A DNA stretch of 38,634 bases from Acidobacteriota bacterium. Lineage in GTDB: Bacteria > Acidobacteriota > Thermoanaerobaculia > Multivoradales > JAHEKO01. The translations under genes were made by a program, and so were the position numbers. The notes below the pieces were generated by a model. It searched no databases. It was given only the letters and a program-made list of their open reading frames with translations, and was not told where the DNA came from. Position 1 is the first letter of the stretch. Every line of letters begins with the position of its first letter. Of the stretch, positions 24,988 to 33,493 are shown in pieces. The stretch lies in assembly GCA_029263375.1 (NCBI GenBank), contig JAJCXP010000137.1:1-38634 (forward strand), in the 5' to 3' direction.

Positions 24988-25584
24988 ATGGCCGGCGCCA
25001 TCGGTTCCCTCGACGCCGAACCGACCCACTATCAGAAGACGTTCGACCCGACCGCCGAAGAGGCCTACTGGCGCGAGCACTTCTACTCGCGACCGTACGT
25101 CAGACCCGGCCATCTCTGGTCGGCCTTCGGTCCCGCGTTCCACCTCGGCTGGCACGCTCGCCACCGGTTTGCGCTTCGCAGTTGGGCCGACATCGAGGGC
25201 GACCTCGAGCGCCGTTGGCGAGAGAGGCAGGGGCACCAGATTCCATGGCGGCTGGCAAAGCTCGCCGCGCGGGACGCCTGGGACCGTCTGACCACCTGGT
25301 TCGACGATCTCGAGGAGGAAGCCTATTGGCGAGGACGCTCCCCGGAGCGCTCCGAGGGCCAAGCCGGCGACTCCAACGACTACCGGGCGGCCTTCCGATT
25401 CGGTTGGGAGGCCAAGCGACGACACGCCGGCAGCAGCTGGCCGGAGGCCGAGGCGCTCGTGGAGACCGAATGGCACGAGCTCGAGCTCGATCGGCGTCTC
25501 CCCTGGCAGCTGGCGCGAGACGCAGTCCGCGATGCCTGGCGACGAGTAGAAGCGACCCTGCCCGATCCGGGAAACGTAGCCTGA
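24988..25584 (+). CDS. Unrecognised protein with two internal repeats
   Basis: A 198-residue soluble, charged protein with no signal peptide or membrane segment; I do not recognise the family. It is an internal duplication: about residues 27-103 and 112-188 share the pattern YWR, (A/F)..F..GW.A(R/K).R, SW...E, LE..W, PW.LA..A.RDAW. Example pairs are FHLGWHARHR/FRFGWEAKRR and IPWRLAKLAARDAWDRL/LPWQLARDAVRDAWRRV. Aromatic residues, especially Trp, are strikingly frequent. The start ATG 24988 has no strong ribosome site. It lies between the BON terminator and the kinase operon, converging on the latter with only 12 bp between stops. Confidence 0.7.
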   Translation: MAGAIGSLDAEPTHYQKTFDPTAEEAYWREHFYSRPYVRPGHLWSAFGPAFHLGWHARHRFALRSWADIEGDLERRWRERQGHQIPWRLAKLAARDAWDRLTTWFDDLEEEAYWRGRSPERSEGQAGDSNDYRAAFRFGWEAKRRHAGSSWPEAEALVETEWHELELDRRLPWQLARDAVRDAWRRVEATLPDPGNVA

Positions 25585-25602
25585 CCTGGCCCGAGCTCAG
25601 GC
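25579..25602. terminator. Hairpin at convergent gene ends
   Basis: GCCTGA (25579-25584) pairs with TCAGGC (25597-25602) across a 12-nt loop and includes both stop codons. There is no T-run, so its use as a bidirectional terminator is doubtful. Confidence 0.3.
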
Positions 25603-27720
25603 GTTCCGCTTGGCCGAGAACTCGCCCAGCATCTCCCTGAGGAGCGTCGGGTCGGCGGGCTTGGTGACGTGGTGGTGGAAGCCGGCCGCGCTGGTCTTTT
25701 GCATGTCTCCCAGGCGTCCGAAACCGGTCATGGCGACCGCTAATCGATTCTCGGTCGAGAACCCCTGCTGCCGCAGAGTCGTGAGGACGCTGTAGCCGTC
25801 CTGGCCGGGCAGGTCCAGGTCCACGAGCAGTACGTCCGGCAGGTGTTCGAGCGCCTGATCGACAGCGCTGTCGCCGTCGAAGCACACCCTCGGCTTGTGC
25901 CCCCAGAGCTCGAGCAACATCGCCAGGGCCTCGGCGCTGTCCTTGTTGTCTTCGACCACCAGCACGTCGAGCGGCGCGACCTTCATCTCCGAGTGCACCG
26001 CCTCGGTCGCCTCGACGCCCGCCTCGTTCGAGGACGCCGGCAGCCGCACCGTGAACTCGCTGCCCGTGTCGATGCCCGCGCTCCGCACTTCGACCGAACC
26101 GCCATGGGACTCAACCAGCTGCTTGACCAGCGTCAGGCCCAGCCCGAGCCCCTCGCGGGCATCGAGAGCACTGCGGGCACCCTGGCTGAAGGGCTCGAAC
26201 AGATGGCGGCGTACCTCCGGGGTCAGTCCCTGGCCGTTATCGCGAATGGTCACGGCCACGGCGCCGCGCGACTGTCCGACCTCGACCTCGATCGCACCGC
26301 CCGCTGGCGTGTACTTGGCGGCGTTGGTCAGCAGGTTCGCGAAGACCTGGCGCAACCGATCGGCGTCGCCGTCGACCCACAGCGGCCCGGCAAGGTCCGG
26401 CAGGTTCAGCTCCTGCTGCCGATCCCGGATCAGCTCGCGCACGCTGTCGGTCGCTTGAGTCAGGCATCCGCGCAGATCCACCCGCTCGACCTTCAGCTCC
26501 ATGGCACCGTGGGTGATGCGCGAGATGTCCAGCAGATCGTCGACCAGCCGGCTGAGATGGGTCGTCTGCCGATCGAGGCGCTCGACGTGCTGGCGCAGAT
26601 CGGGGTCGAGATTCTTGGCCTCCAGGATCGCCAGGGTATTGACAATCGGTGCGAGCGGGTTGCGCAGCTCGTGCGACAGCATTGCCAGGAATCGGTCTTT
26701 CCGCCGGTCCGCCTTCGTCAGCTGTTCGGCACGATAGCGCAGCGTCGCGCGCGACTTCTCGCTCAGGATCGCAATCGCGGTCAGGTCGACACCGATCGAC
26801 GTCAGGTAGGCGTCGTCGACGGTCGGCTGGTCAGACTCGCGGTAGTACATCGCGAGTGTCGCCAGAACGTCGCCATCCGGTCCCTTGACGGGCTCCGACC
26901 AGCAGGCGGCCAGCCCGTGCTCGGCGGCCAGGTCCTTGTAGTCGTCCCAGAGTGGGTCGGTGGCGATGTCGGACACACTGACGCTCTCGCCCAGGTAGGC
27001 GGCTGTGCCGCAAGAGCCGACCTTGGGCCCGATGGCGATCCCATCGATAGCTGCGCTGTAGGAGGCCGGCAGACTGGGGGCAGCGCCGAAGATCAGACGC
27101 TTGCCATCCTCCGACAGCAGCAGGATCGAGCACAGGGAGTGCCTGGAATGGTCTTCGATGAAACGGGCGATGGCGTTGAGCAGATCCGGCAGCGGATGAT
27201 TGCCGACGATCCGCTCGAGCAGGCCCTTCTGATGCTCGAGCAGAAGCTCGGCGTGCCGCCGTTTCGCGACCTCACCACGTAGCTCGAAGACCTGCTGCGT
27301 CAGAAGGGAAAAAGGGCTCCCCGAAGACTTCTTCGGCTTGGCCCGCAGCAACAGGACGGCCCGCTCGCGCGGCAAGGCATCGAACTTAACCCGCCCGCCC
27401 ACGAGCTGACACTCGATCGTCTCCCCGTCAGCGCTCCGGAGCTCGAGCGCGCTTGGCGACGCGGATGGCGTCCGCATCGTCGCTCGGAGCACCGCCTCCA
27501 GCTTTTCCTCGGAGGACGCGACCCAGCTCCGCAAGTTCTCGCCTGCGAGGTGGTCGGTGCGACAGCCGAGCAGCCGCGCCGCGCTCGAATTCGCGGCGTA
27601 GATCTCGCCATCCGCGGCAACCAACAGCTCCGCCGTCGACGAGGTCCGTGCGAGCGCGCGGAACATCTCCAGCAGGCCGGCAGGAAGATCAGCTCTTGTA
27701 GTACTCGCGGGCTGTGTCAT
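25597..27720 (-). CDS. PAS-GAF hybrid histidine kinase with receiver domain
   Basis: A 707-residue soluble hybrid sensor kinase. Domains: PAS about 25-125 ([21 protein letters not shown]); GAF about 170-315 ([41 protein letters not shown]); HisKA with phospho-acceptor His350 ([16 protein letters not shown]); HATPase about 450-560 (N box [10 protein letters not shown]1 RDNGQGL, G2 [16 protein letters not shown]); receiver about 590-705 with the expected Asp in [14 protein letters not shown] and Lys in HVTKPADP. There are no membrane segments, so the signal is cytoplasmic. ATG 27720 overlaps the upstream gene by 32 bp and has a poor ribosome site; an internal Met (residue 19) is an alternative. 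Last gene of the signalling operon. Confidence 0.92.
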   Translation of the reverse strand: MTQPASTTRADLPAGLLEMFRALARTSSTAELLVAADGEIYAANSSAARLLGCRTDHLAGENLRSWVASSEEKLEAVLRATMRTPSASPSALELRSADGETIECQLVGGRVKFDALPRERAVLLLRAKPKKSSGSPFSLLTQQVFELRGEVAKRRHAELLLEHQKGLLERIVGNHPLPDLLNAIARFIEDHSRHSLCSILLLSEDGKRLIFGAAPSLPASYSAAIDGIAIGPKVGSCGTAAYLGESVSVSDIATDPLWDDYKDLAAEHGLAACWSEPVKGPDGDVLATLAMYYRESDQPTVDDAYLTSIGVDLTAIAILSEKSRATLRYRAEQLTKADRRKDRFLAMLSHELRNPLAPIVNTLAILEAKNLDPDLRQHVERLDRQTTHLSRLVDDLLDISRITHGAMELKVERVDLRGCLTQATDSVRELIRDRQQELNLPDLAGPLWVDGDADRLRQVFANLLTNAAKYTPAGGAIEVEVGQSRGAVAVTIRDNGQGLTPEVRRHLFEPFSQGARSALDAREGLGLGLTLVKQLVESHGGSVEVRSAGIDTGSEFTVRLPASSNEAGVEATEAVHSEMKVAPLDVLVVEDNKDSAEALAMLLELWGHKPRVCFDGDSAVDQALEHLPDVLLVDLDLPGQDGYSVLTTLRQQGFSTENRLAVAMTGFGRLGDMQKTSAAGFHHHVTKPADPTLLREMLGEFSAKRNA

Positions 27721-28234
27721 CGGTTCTTTTCAAACCAGGCCGCAGATAGATCACCACCCGGCAACCGGCGTGACCCTCGGCGATGGTCTCTTCGAGGTCG
27801 ACCTGGGCGTAGCCCAGGTTCTCGGCCGCGATCACGCCGAAGACGTTCGAGGTCATCATGCAGAGGGGCGGATTCCCCAGCACACGGTCGCCGAACGGGC
27901 AGGCCCGATTGCCGAGGACGATCTTGTCGTCGTCCTCCTCGATCACGTAGAAATCGCCCTGAATCCGTCGCTTGAGGTCGATCAGGACCTCGGAGACTCG
28001 CCGCCGCGACAGCTGATCGACCGCCAGCGCTCGTCTGTAGCTCTGATTGAGCTCGTCGCCGACCTTCTGGCCGACCACGCTCACGAAACCGGAAGCGTCT
28101 TCGAGACCTACGACGTCCTGGAGCGTGTCCGCCAGGTGGCCGAGGAGAGTGCGCATGAAGACGTCTCGCTCCAGGGGAACGTCAGCCTCCTGGACGGAAA
28201 CGGAGACAGGGTCGGTATCGGACGAATCGGTCAT
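27689..28234 (-). CDS. Small cysteine-rich signalling protein, possible MetOD1-type domain
   Basis: A 181-residue soluble protein between the NtrC-type regulator and the hybrid kinase. The C-terminal half has a conserved-looking cysteine pattern: [11 protein letters not shown] (Cys about 112), [12 protein letters not shown] and [12 protein letters not shown]. This resembles the methanogen output domain 1 (MetOD1), a small sensory/output module found with two-component proteins and related to V4R-type domains; I am only moderately sure of the family. The three cysteines could bind a metal or cofactor or sense redox. GAGG sits 8 nt before ATG 28234. It overlaps the hybrid kinase gene by 32 bp. 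Confidence 0.65.
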   Translation of the reverse strand: MTDSSDTDPVSVSVQEADVPLERDVFMRTLLGHLADTLQDVVGLEDASGFVSVVGQKVGDELNQSYRRALAVDQLSRRRVSEVLIDLKRRIQGDFYVIEEDDDKIVLGNRACPFGDRVLGNPPLCMMTSNVFGVIAAENLGYAQVDLEETIAEGHAGCRVVIYLRPGLKRTDDTAREYYKS

Positions 28235-28290
28235 CTCGGGATCCTCACTCGTATTCTGTCGTCAAGGATTGGCAACCGATCGCGCACCGA

Positions 28291-29655
28291 TCAGGCTTCG
28301 ACCGTCTCCTGCTCCTCGTCATAAGCGTTCAAGCGGTTGTAGATCGTCTTCACACTCAGCCCGAGCGCCTTGGCGGTTTCGTTCTTGTTGCCGTCGAACT
28401 GCTCGAGCGTCGCGAGAATGAGACGACGCTCCACATCCGCGACCGGCGTGCCGACACGAACCCGCAGGATCGGTCCCTCCGGCTTCTCCTCGCCGGTAAT
28501 CTCCCCCGGCAGGCAGTCGGAGTCGATCTCGCCATCGGCCAGGATGAACGCGCGCTCGACGACGTTCTTGAGCTCGCGGACGTTGCCCGGCCAGTGGTAC
28601 GTGCACAGCCGCTTTTTTGCCTGCTCGTCGATCCGGCCGCGAGCCGAGCCGTCCGCGAGCTTGCTCAGGAACTCTTCAACCAACAGCTCCACGTCGCCCT
28701 CGCGCTCGCGCAACGGCGGCATCTCGATCGGAAACACTTTCAGCCGGTAGAGCAGATCCATCCGCAGCTTGCCATCCTCGACCGCGCTGTGCGGATCGCG
28801 ATTCGTGGCGGCGATGATGCGCACATCCACCGGCACCTGCTCCTCGCCGCCCACCCTCATCACGGTCGAGGTCTCGAGCACTCGCAGGAGCTTCACCTGG
28901 AGCTCGATCGGCATCTCGGTGATCTCGTCGAGAAACAGGGTGCCGCCGTCGGCACGCTCGAAGTAGCCCTGGTGGCGACGGGTCGCGCTCGTGAACGAGC
29001 CCTTCTCGTGGCCGAACAGCTCGCTTTCGAGCAGGGTCGGCGTGACCGCACCGCAGTTGAGCGCGATGAACTTGCTGCGACGGCGGCGACTCATTCGGTG
29101 GACCGCCGAGGCCGCCAACTCCTTGCCGGTGCCGCTCTCACCGATCAGGAAAACCGAGGCGTTGGTCGGCGCTACCTTCTCGATCAGGTCGTAGACCCGC
29201 TGCATCGCCGGCGAGGTGCCGACCATGGAGTCGAAGCGCCCGACGCTGCGGAGCTTGCCGCGCAAGCTGGAGATCTCATCGCGCAGGTCGCGCGATCGAT
29301 TAAGCCCCGAGAGGAGAGCCTTGAGGCGCGACACGTCGATGGGCTTCGTCAGGTAGTCGTAGGCGCCGAGCCGCAGCGCCTCGACCGCCGTGTCGACGCT
29401 GGCGTTGCCGGTGACGAGGATGACGTCGATCGTGCCGGGCCGCTCGGAGAGCTCCTCGAGCAGCTCGGTGCCACGGCCGTCCGGCAGAATGAGGTCGCAG
29501 AGGACGACGTCTATCTGCTCGGATCCGAGGCGCCGCCGCGCGGTAGCGAGAGTGGCGGCAGTCGATGTCTCGAAGCCTTCGATCTCGACCAGCTGAGCCA
29601 GTGCATTGAGCGAACTGGGGTCGTCCTCGACGATCAGTGCGCGCGGTGCGATCAT
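28291..29655 (-). CDS. NtrC-family sigma-54 activator (response regulator)
   Basis: A 454-residue enhancer-binding protein. Receiver residues 1-120 with phospho-acceptor Asp54 ([11 protein letters not shown]), Thr82 (LVTGN) and Lys104 (YLTKPID). The AAA+ domain spans about 140-375 with Walker A GESGTGKE (172-179), Walker B FLDE (241-244) and [10 protein letters not shown] Fis-type helix-turn-helix follows at about 405-450 ([20 protein letters not shown]). The sigma-54-contacting L1 loop reads GSFTSA (219-224) rather than GAFTGA. It is coupled by a 4-bp ATGA overlap to the upstream kinase, its likely partner. It is the best candidate activator for the sigma-54-like promoters in this window, including that of its own operon. 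Confidence 0.93.
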   Translation of the reverse strand: MIAPRALIVEDDPSSLNALAQLVEIEGFETSTAATLATARRRLGSEQIDVVLCDLILPDGRGTELLEELSERPGTIDVILVTGNASVDTAVEALRLGAYDYLTKPIDVSRLKALLSGLNRSRDLRDEISSLRGKLRSVGRFDSMVGTSPAMQRVYDLIEKVAPTNASVFLIGESGTGKELAASAVHRMSRRRRSKFIALNCGAVTPTLLESELFGHEKGSFTSATRRHQGYFERADGGTLFLDEITEMPIELQVKLLRVLETSTVMRVGGEEQVPVDVRIIAATNRDPHSAVEDGKLRMDLLYRLKVFPIEMPPLREREGDVELLVEEFLSKLADGSARGRIDEQAKKRLCTYHWPGNVRELKNVVERAFILADGEIDSDCLPGEITGEEKPEGPILRVRVGTPVADVERRLILATLEQFDGNKNETAKALGLSVKTIYNRLNAYDEEQETVEA

Positions 29656-30377
29656 GCTCGGGCCTCTGGGAAAAGGGCGCGAAGCACGGTCCCCTCCGAC
29701 CCGGAGGAGACCAGCGACAGTTCGCCCCCGTCCGCTTCGATGAGCTTCCGCGCAACGTGCAGACCGTTGCCGGCCGGATCCTGGTGTAGCTCGAAGAGGC
29801 GCTCCCGCAGCTCCGGCTCGATCCCGGGTCCGAAGTCTCGAACGTCGATGGCGAGGCCCTCGTCCAGCCGCCTGGCGCTCAAGACGATCCTGCCCTTGGG
29901 CGGCGACGCTTGCATTGCGCGGATCATCAACTGCAAAAGGGCGTGGGTGAGAGTCTCGCGTCGACCTCGGATCGGCAGGCCCTCTGGAAGGTCGACCTCC
30001 AGGTTGAGACCCCGCTGCCGGATCTTCCCGCCGACCAGGGTCGCCAGGTCGGCGGCGGCGCCGCCGAGCTCGAACCGGGTTCGCGGCTCTTCCACCCTCT
30101 CGGTCAGGTTCATAAGGTCGCCGAGCCCCTGCTGCAGACGAGTGATCGCGCCGCTGATGCTGTCCAGACGCTCGAGCTGGATCACCGCCGTGGCGCCGCC
30201 TTCTTTGCGCGCCAACTCCTTGAGCAGCTCGACGTTGAGCACCACCGCATTGAGCGGCGACCGAAGCTCGTGCTCGAGACTGTCGCGCAGAAAGTTGATC
30301 GTCCGCAAACGGGCAGCGGCCGCGAGCTCGAGGGTCAACGCGTCGGGGGAGTTCTGAGAGCGGGTAGGAGTCTTCAT
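29652..30377 (-). CDS. Soluble histidine kinase partner of the NtrC-type regulator
   Basis: A 241-residue kinase with only a dimerisation/phospho-acceptor region and an ATPase domain, without a sensor domain or membrane helix. The H box is SLEHELRSPLNAV (His36), G1 is DFGPGI (Asp181), and G2 is GNGLHVARKLIEADGGEL. The N box reads HALLQLMIRAMQAS, where families usually have two Asn residues; the Mg-ATP-binding Asn is replaced by Arg153. Autokinase activity may be weak or absent, and it could be a phosphatase or depend on the hybrid kinase. First gene of the four-gene operon; the start ATG 30377 gives an N-terminal helix without a domain. Confidence 0.85.
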   Translation of the reverse strand: MKTPTRSQNSPDALTLELAAAARLRTINFLRDSLEHELRSPLNAVVLNVELLKELARKEGGATAVIQLERLDSISGAITRLQQGLGDLMNLTERVEEPRTRFELGGAAADLATLVGGKIRQRGLNLEVDLPEGLPIRGRRETLTHALLQLMIRAMQASPPKGRIVLSARRLDEGLAIDVRDFGPGIEPELRERLFELHQDPAGNGLHVARKLIEADGGELSLVSSGSEGTVLRALFPEARA

Positions 30378-30528
30378 AAGCCTACGAGGTCGACGGAGAA
30401 CTCAGGATATACCGTGCGCTCAACGGTCCTGGCGGAGGATTCTCCACAAGGGCGTCGAACCGCCGACCCGCGCACTCAGTCTTTCCTCGCGACTCGGTCG
30501 CGGTAATCTTCATCCGCCCCTTCGATAT

Positions 30529-30544
30529 AGCCAGATGCGTGCCA
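30529..30544 (-). promoter_or_regulatory. Predicted sigma-54 promoter for the kinase/activator operon
   Basis: TGGCACGCATCTGGCT on the minus strand: the -24 element TGGCACG is exact, and the -12 element has TGGCT for TTGCT. GG-N10-GC spacing is kept. The start site would be near 30518, about 140 nt before ATG 30377, consistent with autoactivation. Confidence 0.6.
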
Positions 30545-30892
30545 GCCGGACGGTGCTTCACTCCGGGCCGGAGATCGCCAGTCGAATCAATGTCTATCGA
30601 TTGGAACCTCCCGCGTGCCGAGTCGGGCAGACGGTGGCCAGGTGTAATTCCCTCAGGTGGTGTGTAGGAATTGCAGATCGGAGGCCGGCGCGATTCGCGG
30701 CTGTGCACCGCGCCCCGATCGCGCCGACGGTCATCCGCCATGTGCCGCGCGGAGAGCGGAATGCTTTGCAGCCGACCGGGAGAAATCTGCACAGGCGCCG
30801 GTCATTCGCATACTTCGCTCGACCCCAGAGTGCTCCTCTAAAACCCTCTTAGAGAAAGAGATAGGACCCGCCCCACGCTACCCGACAAATCG
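30545..30892. other. Divergent regulatory region between two sigma-54-like promoters
   Basis: About 350 bp without a convincing gene, between promoters facing outward. Visible inverted repeats are AATTCC/GGAATT (30646-30651 and 30667-30672, centred near 30659) and CTCTAA/TTAGAG (30836-30841 and 30849-30854). TGCAGAT occurs near 30673 and, inverted, near 30785. Either inverted repeat could be an enhancer for the NtrC-type activator, as both lie within normal upstream-activator distance of one promoter. This is inference from position only. Confidence 0.3.
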
Positions 30893-30908
30893 TGGCCCCG
30901 CCCTTGCA
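30893..30908 (+). promoter_or_regulatory. Predicted sigma-54 promoter for DUF1328-DUF2188 operon
   Basis: TGGCCCCGCCCTTGCA: TGGC and TTGCA are intact, with GG-N10-GC spacing exact. The start site would be near 30919, about 43 nt before ATG 30962. Confidence 0.6.
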
Positions 30909-30961
30909 CCTACCACTCCCGAAGCGAAGTTCAACGAAACTCACCATAGGAGGAACGTTCA

Positions 30962-31126
30962 ATGTTGAGATGGGCCCTCACTTTTCTTGTCGTCGCTATC
31001 ATCGCCGCCTTCCTCGGTTTCGGGGGCATCGCCGGCGCCTCGGCCGGCATCGCCAAGATCCTGTTCGTCGTCTTCCTGGTGGTCTTCGTCATCTCGATGG
31101 TGATGCACCTTTTGAGGCGAGCATAA
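30962..31126 (+). CDS. DUF1328 small membrane protein (copy 2)
   Basis: A 54-residue two-helix membrane protein with the same design as copy 1 (residues 4-20 and 30-50 hydrophobic, [11 protein letters not shown] turn, basic LLRRA tail). It differs from copy 1 at nine positions, mostly conservative (V/I/L/F). GGAGGAACGTTCA precedes ATG 30962. Unlike copy 1 it has a clear sigma-54-like promoter and is followed 38 bp later by the DUF2188 gene, suggesting an operon. Confidence 0.9.
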   Translation: MLRWALTFLVVAIIAAFLGFGGIAGASAGIAKILFVVFLVVFVISMVMHLLRRA

Positions 31127-31164
31127 AGATCCACCGACCGACAGAATCCTAGAGGAGGCAGATC

Positions 31165-31533
31165 GTGGAAAAGAAGATTCAGCAGAAGGGTGCCGAACTC
31201 GCCCGTTCCATGGCGGAACGGTTGCCAGACCTGAACAAGAAGAACGTCGCTGCCGCGGTCGGCGTGGCGGCAGCGGTCGTCGCAGGCGCCGTGGGTGTAC
31301 GCGCCTTCCGTCGCAAGGGCAACAGCAAGGAGGAGTCGATCTTCAGCCTTCGCCAGGATGGCGACAGCTGGATTCTCGAGCTCGAGGGCGCGAGCTCGCC
31401 GACCGCCACGTTCGAGACCAAGCAGGAGGGTCTCGACGCGGCCCGTCAGCTCGCCCACGACTCGGCGCCCTGCGAGCTGGTCATCTACCGCACGGACGGC
31501 TCGCTCCAGGACCGCCACTCCTACCCGATATAG
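31165..31533 (+). CDS. Membrane-anchored DUF2188-domain protein
   Basis: A 122-residue protein with a charged N-terminus (MEKKIQQKGAELARSMAER), one membrane helix (about 27-45, VAAAVGVAAAVVAGAVGVRAF), a basic stop-transfer (RRKGNSK), and a C-terminal DUF2188-type domain (about 58-120: SLRQDGDSWILELEGASSP, FETKQEGLDAARQLA, CELVIYRTDGSLQDRHSY). DUF2188 is a small beta-alpha fold common in stress-related bacterial proteins, with no settled activity. GTG 31165 has AGAGGAGG upstream. It ends the operon with a strong terminator. Confidence 0.82.
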   Translation: MEKKIQQKGAELARSMAERLPDLNKKNVAAAVGVAAAVVAGAVGVRAFRRKGNSKEESIFSLRQDGDSWILELEGASSPTATFETKQEGLDAARQLAHDSAPCELVIYRTDGSLQDRHSYPI

Positions 31534-31566
31534 AGAGAACGCCATCGCGCGTTCTCCAGGAGCGCC

Positions 31567-31622
31567 GCCGGCGGGGTCACTTCACGAACTCATACCCCAC
31601 GAGACCCCGTCGGCCTTTTTTT
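31567..31622 (+). terminator. Intrinsic terminator after the DUF2188 gene
   Basis: GCCGGCGGGGTC (31567-31578) pairs with GACCCCGTCGGC (31603-31614), 12 bp with one G-T, then C and seven T residues (31616-31622). It faces plus-strand transcription and lies before the convergent glmS stop. The hairpin resembles the one after DUF1328 copy 1. Confidence 0.88.
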
Positions 31623-31668
31623 CTCCCGAGATCAGCGCCGCCTACCGCGCGGGGATTCAACCGCCCGC

Positions 31669-33489
31669 TCACTCCACAGTGACGCTCTTGGCCAGATTGC
31701 GCGGCTGATCCACGTCGGCGCCGCGCTTGACCCCCACGTGGTATGCGAGCATCTGCAGCGGGATCACGTTGATGATCGGCTGCAGCTCTTCCGACACCCG
31801 CGGTACCTGGATCACCTCGCGAGCGATGCCTTCGAACTCCGCCGGCTCGCGATCGGTGAGCGCGATCACGATACCGTCGCGCGCCTTCGCTTCCTGCATG
31901 TTGCTGCGCACCTTCTCGTAGACCCGCTCGCCGGTGGCGATGGCGACGATCGGTAGGTCCTCGTCGATCAGAGCGATCGGGCCGTGCTTCATCTCGCCCG
32001 CCGGGTAACCCTCGGCGTGGATGTAGGAGATCTCTTTCAGCTTGAGCGCGCCTTCGAGGGCGATCGGATAGTTGAGGCCGCGCCCCAGGTAGAGGAAGTC
32101 GTTCGCCCGGGAGTAGTCGCGGGCCAGTCGCTCGAGCTGCGGCTCGAGCTGGAGCACTTCGTCGACCGCGGCGGGCAGGTGCGCCAGTGCCTGTAGCAGC
32201 TCGGGCTCGATCCCGCCCTTGCGCGTCTGGCGAAGGTAGAGCGCCAGCAAGTAGAGCGCGACCAGCTGAGTCGTGAACGCCTTGGTCGAGGCGACTCCGA
32301 TCTCGGGCCCGGCATGGGTGTAGATCACGCCGTCGGTCATGCGGACGATCTGGCTGCCGGGCACGTTACAGATCGAGAACAGGCGCGCGCCGCGTTCCCC
32401 GGCCGCTTCGAGCGCCGACAGGGTGTCGGCAGTCTCGCCGGACTGCGAGATGCCCAGTGCGATGTCGGTAGGGGTCACGATCGGGTCGCGATAGCGGAAC
32501 TCCGAGCCGTAGTCCACTTCGACCGGGATGCCGGCCAACCCCTGAATCAAGAACTTGCCGACCAGGCCCGCATGCCACGAGGTGCCGCACGCGAGGATGT
32601 CGATCTTCGAGACCGCTCGCGCCTGATCGGGGTCCAGATTCAGATCGTCGAGCAGGACCCGCTGGTTCTCGAAATCGACCCGCCCGGCGAAAGTCTCCTG
32701 AACGGCCAGCGGCTGCTCGTGGATCTCCTTGAGCATGAAGTGCTTGTAGCCGCCCTTCTCGACCTGGATCGGATCCCAGTTGAGACGCGTGACCGGCCGC
32801 TCGACCCGCTCTCCGGTCTCGTCCCAGATCTCGATCCCCTCGGCCGTCAGCCGCGCGACGTCACGGTTCTCGAGAAACACGACGTCCTTCGTGTGCGCGA
32901 TCAGCGCGGCGGGATCCGACGCCAGAAACTGCTCACCGTCACCGAAACCGACCACCAGCGGCGGACCTTGGCGAGTAACCACGATCTCGGGGTCGCCGAC
33001 GGTCGAGACCACCGCCAGCGCGTACATGCCTTCGAGCTCGCCGGCCGCTCGGGTCACCGCCGCCCGGAGATCCTCCTCGAGGTAGGAGCTGATCAGGTTG
33101 GCAGCCACCTCGGTGTCGGTCTCCGAGGAGAACGACCACCCCTCGTCCTGGAGCCGCCGCTTGAGCGGCAGGAAGTTCTCGATGATGCCGTTGTGAATGA
33201 TGGCGACCCGGCCCTTGCTGTCGATCATCGGGTGGGCGTTGCGCTCGGACGGCTCGCCATGGGTCGCCCAACGCGTGTGCCCGAGCCCATAGGTGCCCGG
33301 CGGGATCTTGCCCTCCAGCTTCTGGACCAGCTTCTCCAGCTTGCCCTCGGCCCGCACCGTCCGCAGGTCGCCGTTCTGGCGTACGACGACGCCGGCCGAG
33401 TCGTAGCCTCGGTACTCGAGACGCTTCAGGCCGTCGAGCAGCAACGGCACGACCTGTTTGGATCCAAGGTACCCGACAATCCCACACAT
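31669..33489 (-). CDS. glmS: Glutamine-fructose-6-phosphate aminotransferase
   Basis: A 606-residue enzyme making glucosamine 6-phosphate from fructose 6-phosphate and glutamine, the first committed step to UDP-GlcNAc. The N-terminal amidotransferase has nucleophile Cys2 (MCGIVGYLG), RLEYRGYDSAGV, GHTRWATHGEPSERNAHP, and IIHNGIIEN. Two SIS sugar-binding domains follow (ILACGTSWHAGLVGK, SQSGETADTL; FLYLGRGLNYPIALEGALKLKEISYIHAEGYPAGEMKHGPIAL). The C-terminus NLAKSVTVE is the family standard. Length is normal. It is the last gene of the NYN-to-glmS operon, 4 bp after glmU. No glmS ribozyme-like leader is possible, since it is internal to the operon. Confidence 0.97.
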   Translation of the reverse strand: MCGIVGYLGSKQVVPLLLDGLKRLEYRGYDSAGVVVRQNGDLRTVRAEGKLEKLVQKLEGKIPPGTYGLGHTRWATHGEPSERNAHPMIDSKGRVAIIHNGIIENFLPLKRRLQDEGWSFSSETDTEVAANLISSYLEEDLRAAVTRAAGELEGMYALAVVSTVGDPEIVVTRQGPPLVVGFGDGEQFLASDPAALIAHTKDVVFLENRDVARLTAEGIEIWDETGERVERPVTRLNWDPIQVEKGGYKHFMLKEIHEQPLAVQETFAGRVDFENQRVLLDDLNLDPDQARAVSKIDILACGTSWHAGLVGKFLIQGLAGIPVEVDYGSEFRYRDPIVTPTDIALGISQSGETADTLSALEAAGERGARLFSICNVPGSQIVRMTDGVIYTHAGPEIGVASTKAFTTQLVALYLLALYLRQTRKGGIEPELLQALAHLPAAVDEVLQLEPQLERLARDYSRANDFLYLGRGLNYPIALEGALKLKEISYIHAEGYPAGEMKHGPIALIDEDLPIVAIATGERVYEKVRSNMQEAKARDGIVIALTDREPAEFEGIAREVIQVPRVSEELQPIINVIPLQMLAYHVGVKRGADVDQPRNLAKSVTVE

Positions 33490-33493
33490 CTCG

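Noticed and set aside
30382-30792. 136-codon open frame on the minus strand in the divergent control region
   Set aside because: No domain, composition unlike neighbouring proteins, and it would cover the predicted promoter and operator region.
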